Assembly: GCA_964651395.1 (NCBI GenBank)
Contig: CAZYXZ010000057.1
Coordinates: forward strand, 1 to 21,892
Source of the DNA: CAZYXZ01 sp964651395
GTDB taxonomy: Bacteria > Actinomycetota > Actinomycetes > BP-191
Direction of reading: 5' to 3'
DNA length: 21,892 nucleotides
Every line of letters starts with the position of its first letter. Within the stretch, counting starts at the first letter, position 1. A program made the translations under genes and the position numbers. The notes beneath the pieces are model-generated. The model made no database searches. It saw only the letters and a program-made list of their open reading frames with translations, and had not been told where the DNA came from. Positions 7,647-14,960 of the stretch are shown here, piece by piece.

Positions 7647-8183
7647 ATGATCGGGACCATGACGTGGGGGGACGCGAGCGCCGCGGTCCCGACGAGCGCC
7701 GACGAGGCGCTCACCGCGCTCTACACCGAGCACTACCGCGCACTGGTCCGGCTGGCCGCCCTGCTCCTCGACGACGTGGGCGCCAGCGAGGAGGTCGTCC
7801 AGGACGCCTACGTGAAGATGCACGGCGCCTGGCGGCGGATCCAGGACCCGGACAAGGCGGCGGCGTACCTCCGCTCGACGGTGCTCAACCTGGCCCGGTC
7901 GCGCATGCGCCGGCGGCTGGTCGCCCGCAAGCACGCGACGGCCCCTATGCCCGACGCGCCGAGCGCCGAGTACGACGCCCTCGCGCGCGCCGAGCGGCAG
8001 GACGTCGTCACGGCCATCAAGGCACTGCCCGCCCGCCAGCGCGAGGCCATCGTCCTTCGCTACTACGCCGAGCTGTCCGAGGCGCAGATCGCCGAGGCCA
8101 TGGGCTGCACGCCCGGGGCCGTCAAGAGCCACATCCACCGCGGCAAGGCCGCGCTCGCAAACCACCTGGAGGCGTCGTCATGA
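7647..8183 (+). CDS. ECF RNA polymerase sigma factor (SigE-family-like)
   Basis: 178 residues, with region 2 and region 4 only, as in ECF (group 4) sigma factors. Sigma-2 spans about 22-90 (LYTEHYRALVRLAALLLDD, then EEVVQDAYVKMHGAWRRI and AYLRSTVLNLARSRMRRR). Sigma-4 spans about 117-172, with ALPARQREAIVLRYYAELSE and the helix-turn-helix IAEAMGCTPGAVKSHIHRGK. It redirects RNA polymerase to a stress- or signal-specific promoter set. The start is either the ATG at 7647 or the ATG at 7659; the first fits a nearly leaderless transcript from the CAACC-N15-CGTC box, while the second has GGGA just upstream. Its TGA overlaps the ATG of the membrane protein downstream (ATGA), the usual layout for a sigma/anti-sigma pair. 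Confidence 0.9.
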   Translation: MIGTMTWGDASAAVPTSADEALTALYTEHYRALVRLAALLLDDVGASEEVVQDAYVKMHGAWRRIQDPDKAAAYLRSTVLNLARSRMRRRLVARKHATAPMPDAPSAEYDALARAERQDVVTAIKALPARQREAIVLRYYAELSEAQIAEAMGCTPGAVKSHIHRGKAALANHLEASS

Positions 8184-9955
8184 GCAACGCCGACGACCAG
8201 CTCCGCGCGGCACTGCAGGCCGAGGCCAGCACGGTCGAGCCGTCCCCCGAGGGCTACACGCAGATCAAGCAGCGCATCGCCGCCCGGCGCCGGATCCGGT
8301 TCTGGCAGGGCGGGGCGCTGGCGGCGGCCACGGCCCTCTCGGTCGCGGCCGTCGCCGTCGTGGTCTACACCGGCGACGACGGCAAGACCCAGGTCGGCAT
8401 CACCGACGTCACCCCCACACCGGACGAGAGCCTCTCCGAAGGACCCTCGAGCACCCCGTCAGCGTCGCCGACCGCAGTCGCCGTCCCGGCGAGCACACGT
8501 ATCGAGGCGGTGTGGCCGTTCGCGACCCAGGGCGAGGCCGACCAGTGGGCGCGATCGGCGCTACCCGAGCTGGCCACGCCCGAGACCGCGGTCGACTCGT
8601 TCCGCAAGGTCTTCCTCGGCACCGGCACGTGGACCAAGAGCGCGACGCGTGCGGTCGAGCCCCGGGTCGTCGAGATCGACCTGCTCCGCACCCAGGAGCA
8701 GGGGGCCCGGCCGATCGTGGTCACTACCGTGACACTGCGCTCCTACGGCGAGAACGAGGCCGACGGCCCGTGGGTCGTCATGCATGCCCTGCAGCAGAAC
8801 CTCGACGTGACGGAACCGTCCGTCCCGGCGTCGATCACGACGCCCGTGCAGGTCTCCGGCACGATCGTCGGCTACCACCACGCCATCCAGACCGAGGTCC
8901 GTGCGCTCGACGGCCAGTCGCTGGGCAGTGCGCACACCGAAGCCGGGCAGGACATGCCCTGGCGCGCCTCGATCGGGTTCAAGAAGCCGGCGTCGGTCGA
9001 TGCCGGTTCCGTGACCGCGACGACGCGCAGCGACGCCGACGGCGGCATCACCTGGTTCGTCGCGCTGCCGGTACGCCTCACCACGGAGGAGACCACGTCA
9101 GGCGGCGACACGCCGACGAACTTCGTCGCGGTCAAGGACGCGAGGCTCGCGCTGTTCCGTGCCAGCGACGGCGCCATCACCCGCTACCTGACCGCCGAGC
9201 GGCCCGGCGGCGGCGCGGCAACCCCCGTGATGGGGCCGGACGGGACCACCGTGTACTTCGTGCGCGGCCAGGGAACCTGCGCCAGCGACGTGATGGCGAT
9301 CTCCACCGCGCCGGGGGCCGCCGAGCGGACGGTCGTGGCGTCGCACTCCGGCACCCACGCAATCGGCAACATCACCGTGTCCGGTGACGGCCGCAAGCTC
9401 GCTTACGTCCGCGTCGCCTGCGCCGACCAGGGCGAGACCGTGGTCGTGCGCGACCTCGCCACGGGCAAGGAGCACGCGTGGTCCTCGTCGGCGTCCCCGC
9501 CGGAGCAGGGCTCGATCACGGACCTCGCGCTCGACCAGGACGGCTCGAAGCTCTACTACCTGCACAACCCGTGCTGCGGCGACGACGACCCGAACCTGCG
9601 CGTGCTCGACACGACCGGCCCGTACGAGGTGCTCGAGGACGACAGCACGACCTGGGCGTTCGCCCGGCAGGGCTGCGTGCTGCAGCGGATCGGCGTCAGC
9701 ACCGCCTACCGCGACGTCGTGGCGTTCTGTGCCACCGCCACCCAGCTCGAAGCGCGCGCATACGCTGCGGCCGGATCGCACCAGACGCTCTTCCGGCTCC
9801 CCTACCTCGGTCGAGTGGAGTTCGCGTTCCACCACCCCGGCGCGCACATGGTGTTCAACGTGAACGACAGCGACAACCCCTCCGCGATCCAGCGCTGGCA
9901 CCCGGGCTCGTCGCCGGTGACGACCACCGCCTTGGCGGCGCAGCCGGCCTGGTAG
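8180..9955 (+). CDS. Putative transmembrane anti-sigma factor with extracellular Gmad2-like and beta-propeller domains
   Basis: 591 residues. Layout: cytosolic N-terminus of about 40 residues (MSNADDQLRAALQAEAST, then a basic RRRIR stretch), one transmembrane helix (about 43-63), a Ser/Thr/Pro linker (79-104), a region with PFATQGEADQWARS (110-205), an Ig-like Gmad2-type domain (about 218-300; PVQVSGTIVGY to WFVALPVRL), and a C-terminal TolB/WD-like propeller (about 318-591; repeated DG-x-x-x-Y blades such as GPDGTTVYFVRG, SGDGRKLAYVRV, DQDGSKLYYLHN). Six propeller cysteines (367, 414, 465, 466, 499, 517) may form disulfides. There is no zinc HxxxCxxC anti-sigma motif. The anti-sigma role is inferred from coupling to the sigma gene (ATGA, with GGAGG upstream) and topology; direct binding is untested. 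It ends 66 bp before the response-regulator gene. Confidence 0.75.
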   Translation: MSNADDQLRAALQAEASTVEPSPEGYTQIKQRIAARRRIRFWQGGALAAATALSVAAVAVVVYTGDDGKTQVGITDVTPTPDESLSEGPSSTPSASPTAVAVPASTRIEAVWPFATQGEADQWARSALPELATPETAVDSFRKVFLGTGTWTKSATRAVEPRVVEIDLLRTQEQGARPIVVTTVTLRSYGENEADGPWVVMHALQQNLDVTEPSVPASITTPVQVSGTIVGYHHAIQTEVRALDGQSLGSAHTEAGQDMPWRASIGFKKPASVDAGSVTATTRSDADGGITWFVALPVRLTTEETTSGGDTPTNFVAVKDARLALFRASDGAITRYLTAERPGGGAATPVMGPDGTTVYFVRGQGTCASDVMAISTAPGAAERTVVASHSGTHAIGNITVSGDGRKLAYVRVACADQGETVVVRDLATGKEHAWSSSASPPEQGSITDLALDQDGSKLYYLHNPCCGDDDPNLRVLDTTGPYEVLEDDSTTWAFARQGCVLQRIGVSTAYRDVVAFCATATQLEARAYAAAGSHQTLFRLPYLGRVEFAFHHPGAHMVFNVNDSDNPSAIQRWHPGSSPVTTTALAAQPAW

Positions 9956-9961
9956 CGATCT

Positions 9962-9993
9962 GCACGGGATCTTCACATGTTCCCGGCCCGTGC
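9962..9993 (+). other. Inverted repeat between the anti-sigma and response-regulator genes
   Basis: GCACGGG (9962-9968) pairs perfectly with CCCGTGC (9987-9993) across an 18-nt loop that contains TTCACATGTT. It begins 7 nt after the anti-sigma stop. There is no T-tract, so it is at best a weak terminator; it also overlaps the -35 region of the presumed response-regulator promoter and could be an operator. Only the pairing is certain. Confidence 0.3.
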
Positions 9994-10008
9994 GGCACAC
10001 GTGCTTCC

Positions 10009-10014
10009 TAGACT
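10009..10014 (+). promoter_or_regulatory. Putative -10 box of a leaderless promoter for the response-regulator operon
   Basis: TAGACT lies exactly 7 nt before the ATG at 10022, and no Shine-Dalgarno sequence is present between them. This fits the actinobacterial TANNNT box with transcription starting at the start codon. No consensus -35 is seen, suggesting help from an activator, possibly the response regulator itself. A CACGTG palindrome lies at 9998-10003. Confidence 0.45.
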
Positions 10015-10021
10015 CGGACCC

Positions 10022-10690
10022 ATGCGGCGCATCGCGGTGGTGGAGGACGAACCGACCATCGCTGCCGCCGTCGCCGACCGGCTGCGCGCCGAGGGCTTCG
10101 AGGTCGCCGTCGCGCACGACGGCCACGCCGGCGTCGAGCTGGTCCACCGGTTCCGCCCGGACCTGGTCGTGCTCGACGTGATGCTGCCCGGCATCGACGG
10201 CATCGAGGTGTGCCGCCAGATCCAGCGCGAGCGCGCCGTCCCCGTCGTCATGCTGACGGCGCGCGACGCGGAGACCGACCTGCTGGTCGGTCTCGGGGTC
10301 GGCGCCGACGACTACCTGACCAAGCCGTTCAGCCCGCGCGAGCTGGTCGCCCGGATCCAGGCGGTCCTCCGGCGCACGCACCGGACCGAGCCGGAGACGG
10401 CACGCCTGCACCTCGGCGACGTGGTCGTCGACGGGGCGTCGCGGCGGGTCAGCAGAGGCGCAGACGACGTGCATCTCACGCCGACCGAGTTCGACCTGCT
10501 GGTCCGCATGGCCGCGAAGCCGGGTGTCGTGTTCACCCGCGAGCAGCTGCTCAACGACGTGTGGGGCTACGCCGACGGCAGCGGCGCGCGCACCGTCGAC
10601 TCCCACGTCGCCGCCTTGCGCCGCAAGCTCGGCGCCGAGCTCGTGCGCACGATCCACGGCGTCGGGTACGCCGTCGAGGTGCCCGCGTGA
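10022..10690 (+). CDS. OmpR/PhoB-family response regulator
   Basis: 222 residues. The receiver domain (1-~115) carries the acidic pair E8/D9, the phospho-acceptor D52 in VVLDVMLPG, the Thr in MLTARD and the Lys in TKPFSPREL. The winged-helix DNA-binding domain (~125-222) has the recognition segment TVDSHVAALRRKLG and the closing TIHGVGYAVEV. It is a transcription factor switched by phosphorylation from the kinase encoded next, with which it overlaps by GTGA at 10687-10690. The ATG at 10022 is preferred over an upstream in-frame ATG at 9977, because the receiver domain begins with MRRIAVVEDEP and the -10-like TAGACT lies in between. The target genes are not known; the operon itself is a likely target. 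Confidence 0.95.
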   Translation: MRRIAVVEDEPTIAAAVADRLRAEGFEVAVAHDGHAGVELVHRFRPDLVVLDVMLPGIDGIEVCRQIQRERAVPVVMLTARDAETDLLVGLGVGADDYLTKPFSPRELVARIQAVLRRTHRTEPETARLHLGDVVVDGASRRVSRGADDVHLTPTEFDLLVRMAAKPGVVFTREQLLNDVWGYADGSGARTVDSHVAALRRKLGAELVRTIHGVGYAVEVPA

Positions 10691-11700
10691 GGCCGCTCGA
10701 CCCGCTGCGCTCCATCAAGACGAAGCTGGGCGCGCTGATCGTCGCCGCGGTCGTCGTGACCATCGCGGTCAACGAGATCGGCGTCGTCCTGGAGATCCGG
10801 GCGATCGTCCGCTGGGTGGTCGCCGGCGCCCTCGGCCTGCTCATGGTGCAGCTGCTCGCCCGCGGCATGACCTCGCCGCTGCGCGAGATGGCCGACGCCG
10901 CCGCGCGCATGGCTGCGGGCGACTACTCGCAGCGCGTGCACGCGAGCAGCCGCGACGAGGTCGGCGACCTGGCCCGCGCGTTCAACCAGATGGCCGCCGA
11001 CCTGGCCGAGGTCGACCGCATGCGCCGCGACCTGGTCGCCAACGTCAGCCACGAGCTGCGTACGCCGATCAGCGCCCTGCAGGCGGTCCTCGAGAACCTC
11101 GTGGACGGCGTCGGCGAGCCCGACCCGGACACGCTGCGGACGATGCTGCGCGAGACCGAGCGGCTCGGCCGTCTGGTCGCGCAGCTGCTCGACCTGTCGC
11201 GGCTGGAGTCCGGCGCGGTCCCGCTCGACCTGCAGACCTTCGCCGCGAAGCCGTTCCTGGAGCGGGCCAGCCGCGACGCCGCGGCCGCGCGCCGGCAGAT
11301 CAGCGGTGGCGACGTCGTCGTCGACGTCCGGGTGCACCCGGACGGGCTGACGCTGCACGGCGACGAGGAGCGCGTGCACCAGGTGGTCACGAATCTCGTC
11401 GACAACGCCCTGCGCCACTCCCCTCCCGGCCAGGTGGTGCAGGTGACCGCCGACGTCGTCGACGACCACGTGCGGATCGCCGTGGCCGACCACGGCCCCG
11501 GCATCCCCGCGGAGGCAGCGCACCGGGTCTTCGAACGCTTCTACCGGCTCGACACCGCGCGCACCGCCGACAGCGGCGGCAGCGGGCTCGGCCTGGCCAT
11601 CGCGCACTGGATCGTCGGGCTGCACGGCGGCGCGATCCGCGCCGAGCGCAACTCCCCCACCGGCTGCCGCATGGTGGTCGACCTCCCGAAGGTGGCGTGA
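10687..11700 (+). CDS. Sensor histidine kinase with minimal extracellular loop
   Basis: 337 residues, GTG start at 10687 inside the regulator's stop. Two transmembrane helices (about 14-31 and 42-58) are separated by only about ten residues (EIGVVLEIRA), leaving no extracellular sensor domain. Then HAMP (about 59-110), HisKA with phospho-accepting H122 in NVSHELRTP, and HATPase_c with the N box (NLVDNALRHSP), the G1 box (DHGPGIP), an F box and the G2 box (GGSGLGLAI). It is therefore of the intramembrane-sensing layout, where another membrane protein often supplies the signal. The candidate partner is the multi-helix protein encoded immediately downstream, whose ATG overlaps the kinase stop (TGATG). 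The identity is firm; the sensing mode is inference. Confidence 0.93.
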   Translation: MRPLDPLRSIKTKLGALIVAAVVVTIAVNEIGVVLEIRAIVRWVVAGALGLLMVQLLARGMTSPLREMADAAARMAAGDYSQRVHASSRDEVGDLARAFNQMAADLAEVDRMRRDLVANVSHELRTPISALQAVLENLVDGVGEPDPDTLRTMLRETERLGRLVAQLLDLSRLESGAVPLDLQTFAAKPFLERASRDAAAARRQISGGDVVVDVRVHPDGLTLHGDEERVHQVVTNLVDNALRHSPPGQVVQVTADVVDDHVRIAVADHGPGIPAEAAHRVFERFYRLDTARTADSGGSGLGLAIAHWIVGLHGGAIRAERNSPTGCRMVVDLPKVA

Positions 11701-13121
11701 TGTTCACGATGGCCGTCCGCGACGACTTCTGGGCCGAGGCCGCGGAACGGCCGGCGCCGCCGGCCTGGTTCCCGCCCGCCGCCGCGGCCGCGGCCATCGT
11801 CCCGGCGATCGTCATGCTGGACGCGCTGCCGGGGCTCAACGTCACGCTCTCCGTCGCCGCCATCGGCGCGGCGCTGCTGCCGGCGGTCCGCCACCGGCTC
11901 GACGCCTGGCGCTGGACCTACGCCGGACTCATCGCTGTGCTGCTGCTGATGCCGCTCGTGCGCGCGGCGCCCTGGCTGATCACGCTCGACGTGCTGGCCG
12001 TCGCCACGCTCGGCTGCCTGACCCTGACCGGCTTCAGCACCTGGACCTCGTTCGTCATGAGCGGGGTGAGCGTCGCGCTGCGCTGCCTCAGCGCACCGGC
12101 GTTCCTCCTGCGACCCCTGTCCCGCCGGCTCGCCGGCCGCCCCGTGGGCAACCTGCAGCCCGCCCTCGTCGGCGGCGCGATCGCCGGCGTGCTGGTCATC
12201 GTCTTCGGGGCGCTGTTCGCCAGCGCGGACGAGGCCTTCGCCGAGCTGACCACCAACGTCCTGGTCCCCGACGTCGACTGGGGGACGCTGCCGCCGCGGC
12301 TGTTCGTCTTCGGCGCCGCGCTGCTGCTGACCGGAGCCGGCCTCTACGCGAGCCTGCGCCCGGTCGCCGCGCCGGCGACCCAGGGCGCCCGGCGACTGAC
12401 CCGCACGGAGTGGCTCGTCCCTCTCGTCGTCCTCGACCTGCTGTTCTTCGTTTTCGTCCTGGTTCAGCTCGCGGTGCTCTTCGGCGGCAACGAGCACGTG
12501 CTCGAGACGAGCGGCCTCACGTACGCCGAGTACGCGCGCGAGGGGTTCTTCCAGCTGGTCGCGGTCGCGGTGCTGACCCTCGCCGTGATCGCGGCCGCGG
12601 TGCACACCGCCGACCTCTCCGACCCGGCCGACCGGCGGCTGGCCCGCGCCGCGCTCGCGGCGCTCTGCCTGTTCACCCTCGTCGTGCTGGCCAGCGCGCT
12701 GCGCCGGATCGGCCTCTACGAGTCGGCGTTCGGCCTCACCCGGCTGCGCATCAGCGTGCACGCGACGATCCTCTGGCTCGCGGTCGTCTTCGCGATGGTG
12801 CTCGTCGCCGGCGCGCTGTGGCGCGGCGACTGGCTGGCCCGTGCGGTCGTCGTCAGCGCCGCCGTCACGCTCGTCGTCCTCAACCTGGCCAACCCCGACG
12901 CCTTGATCGCCCGGCGCGCCGTCGAGCGCTTCCAGGCGTCGGCGACATTGGACGACTACTACCTCAGCTCGCTCAGCGCGGATGCCGTGCCGGAGCTGCT
13001 GCGGCTGCCCGGCGCCAGGGCCTGCGAGCTGCTCGACGCCCCACCTGCCGACGCCAGCTGGTCCGAGTACAACCGGTCGCGCTCTCGCGCGCGGGAGCTG
13101 CTCCTGGCGCGGGGCTGCTAG
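11700..13121 (+). CDS. Polytopic membrane protein, DUF4153/DUF4173-like
   Basis: 473 residues with about 12 predicted transmembrane helices between residues 26 and about 400. The block ASALRRIGLYESAFGLTRLR, followed by a helix, and the NPDALIARRAVERF to LDDYYLSSLSADA tail match what I know of the DUF4153/DUF4173 family, common in actinobacteria and often beside a two-component system. No catalytic motif is recognised, and the function is unknown. The ATG at 11700 lies in TGATG shared with the kinase stop (an in-frame GTG at 11697 directly precedes it). Its TAG is 7 bp from the convergent rsmE stop, leaving no room for a separate terminator. I infer a role in the same signalling pathway as the kinase, as sensor partner or transporter, or as the protein whose state is monitored. 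Confidence 0.8.
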   Translation: MFTMAVRDDFWAEAAERPAPPAWFPPAAAAAAIVPAIVMLDALPGLNVTLSVAAIGAALLPAVRHRLDAWRWTYAGLIAVLLLMPLVRAAPWLITLDVLAVATLGCLTLTGFSTWTSFVMSGVSVALRCLSAPAFLLRPLSRRLAGRPVGNLQPALVGGAIAGVLVIVFGALFASADEAFAELTTNVLVPDVDWGTLPPRLFVFGAALLLTGAGLYASLRPVAAPATQGARRLTRTEWLVPLVVLDLLFFVFVLVQLAVLFGGNEHVLETSGLTYAEYAREGFFQLVAVAVLTLAVIAAAVHTADLSDPADRRLARAALAALCLFTLVVLASALRRIGLYESAFGLTRLRISVHATILWLAVVFAMVLVAGALWRGDWLARAVVVSAAVTLVVLNLANPDALIARRAVERFQASATLDDYYLSSLSADAVPELLRLPGARACELLDAPPADASWSEYNRSRSRARELLLARGC

Positions 13122-13128
13122 CTCCCCA

Positions 13129-13857
13129 CTACCAGCGGCAGCGCGAGAGGACGACGCCGGCGGCCACCACCCCGGCCGTGCCGCTGCGCAGGACGCTCGG
13201 CCCCAGCCGGTACGCCGGAGCGCCGGCCGCGGCGAACGCGGCCAGCTCGTCGTCCGTGATCCCGCCCTCGGGCCCGACCACCAGCACGACGTCACCGGTC
13301 GCCGGCAGCGCCAGCTCAGCCAGGGAGGTCGCGGCCGACTCGTGCAGGACAGCCGCCGACGCCGCGGCCCCGACCAACGTGGCGACCGCCGCCGTGTCGG
13401 CCAGCCCGGCGACGACGGGGATGCGCGCGCGGCGCGACTGCTTCGCGGCCTCCCGCGCCGTGGCGTGCCAGCGCTCGCGCGAACGCTCCCCGCGCGGCCC
13501 CTGCCACTGCACGATCGACCGGGCCGCCGACCACGGCACGACCTCGTCCACGCCGACCTCGGTCATGGCCGCGACGGCTTCCTCGTCGCGCCCACCCTTC
13601 GCCAGGGCCTGCACCACCACGAGCCGCGGCTGCGGCACCGGCTCGGTACGCCGGCCGGTCACCTCGAGCGCCAGGAGCCCGTCGCCGACCCGGGCCACCC
13701 GGCACTCCGCCACCGCGCCCATGCCGTCGGCGACGTCGACGAGCTCCCCGACACGCACCCGGCGCACGACCGCCGCATGGCGCCCCTCGGCGCCGTCCAG
13801 CACGATCTCGTCGCCGGACACGGCTTGGGGCTCGGCGAAGAAAAGCGGGCGGGTCAC
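13129..13857 (-). CDS. rsmE: 16S rRNA (uracil-1498-N3) methyltransferase RsmE
   Basis: SPOUT-class methyltransferase that uses SAM to methylate U1498 of 16S rRNA. 242 residues, a normal length. An N-terminal PUA-like domain (1-~75) is followed by the SPOUT domain, whose knotted SAM site is seen in VVGPEGGITDDEL and RLGPSVLRSGTAG near the C-terminus; MTEVGVDEVVPW is also conserved. The GTG at 13857 overlaps the dnaJ TGA (GTGA), so it is coupled to hrcA-dnaJ and is likely heat-inducible through the HrcA/CIRCE operator. In relatives the HIT gene usually follows; here the convergent signalling island takes that place. Confidence 0.95.
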   Translation of the reverse strand: MTRPLFFAEPQAVSGDEIVLDGAEGRHAAVVRRVRVGELVDVADGMGAVAECRVARVGDGLLALEVTGRRTEPVPQPRLVVVQALAKGGRDEEAVAAMTEVGVDEVVPWSAARSIVQWQGPRGERSRERWHATAREAAKQSRRARIPVVAGLADTAAVATLVGAAASAAVLHESAATSLAELALPATGDVVLVVGPEGGITDDELAAFAAAGAPAYRLGPSVLRSGTAGVVAAGVVLSRCRW

Positions 13858-14960
13858 TTCCCGGAGAACGCGTCGCGGAGCCGGCCGAACAGTCCCTGCC
13901 CACCGGCGCCCTTCGGGTCCTCGTCGCCGCGCAGCTTGGCCAGCTCGCGCAGCAGCCGCTCCTGCTCGTCGTCGAGGTGCGTCGGCGTACGGACCTCGAC
14001 GTGCACGTGCAGGTCGCCGCGGCCGGTCCCCCGCAGATGAGGGATGCCGCGCGCGCGCATCGTGACGACGTGGCCGGACTGCGTGCCGGCGCGGATGGAC
14101 ACCTCCACCTCGCCGTCGAGCGTCTCCAGCGTGAGCGTCGTGCCGAGCGCGGCGGTGGTCATGGGGAGGGCGACGGAGCAGTGCAGGTCGTCACCGTCGC
14201 GCTCGAAGACGGGGTGGTCGGCGACCCGGCACTCGACGTAGAGGTCGCCGGCCGGGCCGCCACCGGGGCCCACCTCGCCCTCGCCGCTGAGCCGGATGCG
14301 CATGCCGTGGTCGATGCCGGCCGGCACCTGCACGGTCACGGTGCGCTGCTGCGACACGCGGCCCGGACCGCCGCAGTCGTGGCACGGGCTCGTGACCACG
14401 GAGCCCGTGCCGCTGCAGGCCGGGCACGGGCGGGAGGTCATCACCTGACCGAGGAAGCTCCGCGCGACCTGGCTCACCTCGCCGCGACCGCGGCACTGGC
14501 CGCAGGTCTCGGGATGCGTGCCGGCCGCGCAACCGGAGCCCGTGCAGGTCGGGCACACGACAGCCGTGTTGAAGGTGACGTCACGGCGTACACCGAACGC
14601 GGCCTCGGCCAGGTCCAGCTCGGTCACCACGAGGATGTCCGCACCCTGCTGCACGCGGGAACGCGGACCGCGTTGCGCGCCGCCGAAGCCGGCGCCGAAG
14701 AACGCCTCGAAGATGTCGCCGAGCCCGCCGAAGCCGAACGCCCCGCCGTCCATCCCGAGGTCGTAGCGCTGCCGCTTCTCGGGGTCGGACAGGATGTTGT
14801 ACGCGGCCGTGATCTCCTTGAACTTCTCGCGGTGCTCGTCGTCCGGGTTGACGTCCGGGTGGTACTCGCGTGCCAGCTTCCGGTACGCCCGCTTGATGTC
14901 GTCGTCGCTGCACTCGCGGGAGAGCCCGAGCACGGCGTAGAGGTCCGCCGTCACCGTCAC
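13854..14960 (-). CDS. dnaJ: Molecular chaperone DnaJ (DnaJ2-type, hrcA-linked)
   Basis: Type I Hsp40 co-chaperone that delivers substrates to DnaK and stimulates its ATPase. 368 residues. J domain (about 6-66) with HPD at 34-36 in REYHPDVNP; G/F-rich linker (GGAFGFGGLGDIFEAFFG); zinc domain with all four CxxCxGxG repeats (CPTCTGSG, CGQCRGRG, CPACSGTG, CHDCGGPG); C-terminal substrate-binding and dimerisation domain. Actinobacteria typically have two dnaJ copies, one in the dnaK operon and one after hrcA; this is the latter. The GTG at 14960 overlaps the hrcA stop (GTGA), so expression follows HrcA/CIRCE control. Confidence 0.97.
   Translation of the reverse strand: MTVTADLYAVLGLSRECSDDDIKRAYRKLAREYHPDVNPDDEHREKFKEITAAYNILSDPEKRQRYDLGMDGGAFGFGGLGDIFEAFFGAGFGGAQRGPRSRVQQGADILVVTELDLAEAAFGVRRDVTFNTAVVCPTCTGSGCAAGTHPETCGQCRGRGEVSQVARSFLGQVMTSRPCPACSGTGSVVTSPCHDCGGPGRVSQQRTVTVQVPAGIDHGMRIRLSGEGEVGPGGGPAGDLYVECRVADHPVFERDGDDLHCSVALPMTTAALGTTLTLETLDGEVEVSIRAGTQSGHVVTMRARGIPHLRGTGRGDLHVHVEVRTPTHLDDEQERLLRELAKLRGDEDPKGAGGQGLFGRLRDAFSGK

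Noticed and set aside
9977..10021. ATG at 9977 as start of the response regulator
   Set aside because: It adds 15 residues before the receiver domain's first strand, and the -10-like TAGACT falls inside the added segment.
13122..13128. Bidirectional terminator between the polytopic membrane gene and rsmE
   Set aside because: The gap is only 7 bp and no hairpin with flanking T/A runs is visible around the two convergent stops.
11541..13295. Long minus-strand open frame antisense to the kinase and polytopic membrane gene
   Set aside because: The product is biased (Gln/Arg/Glu/Gly) without recognisable domains, while the plus strand encodes convincing HATPase and membrane domains there.
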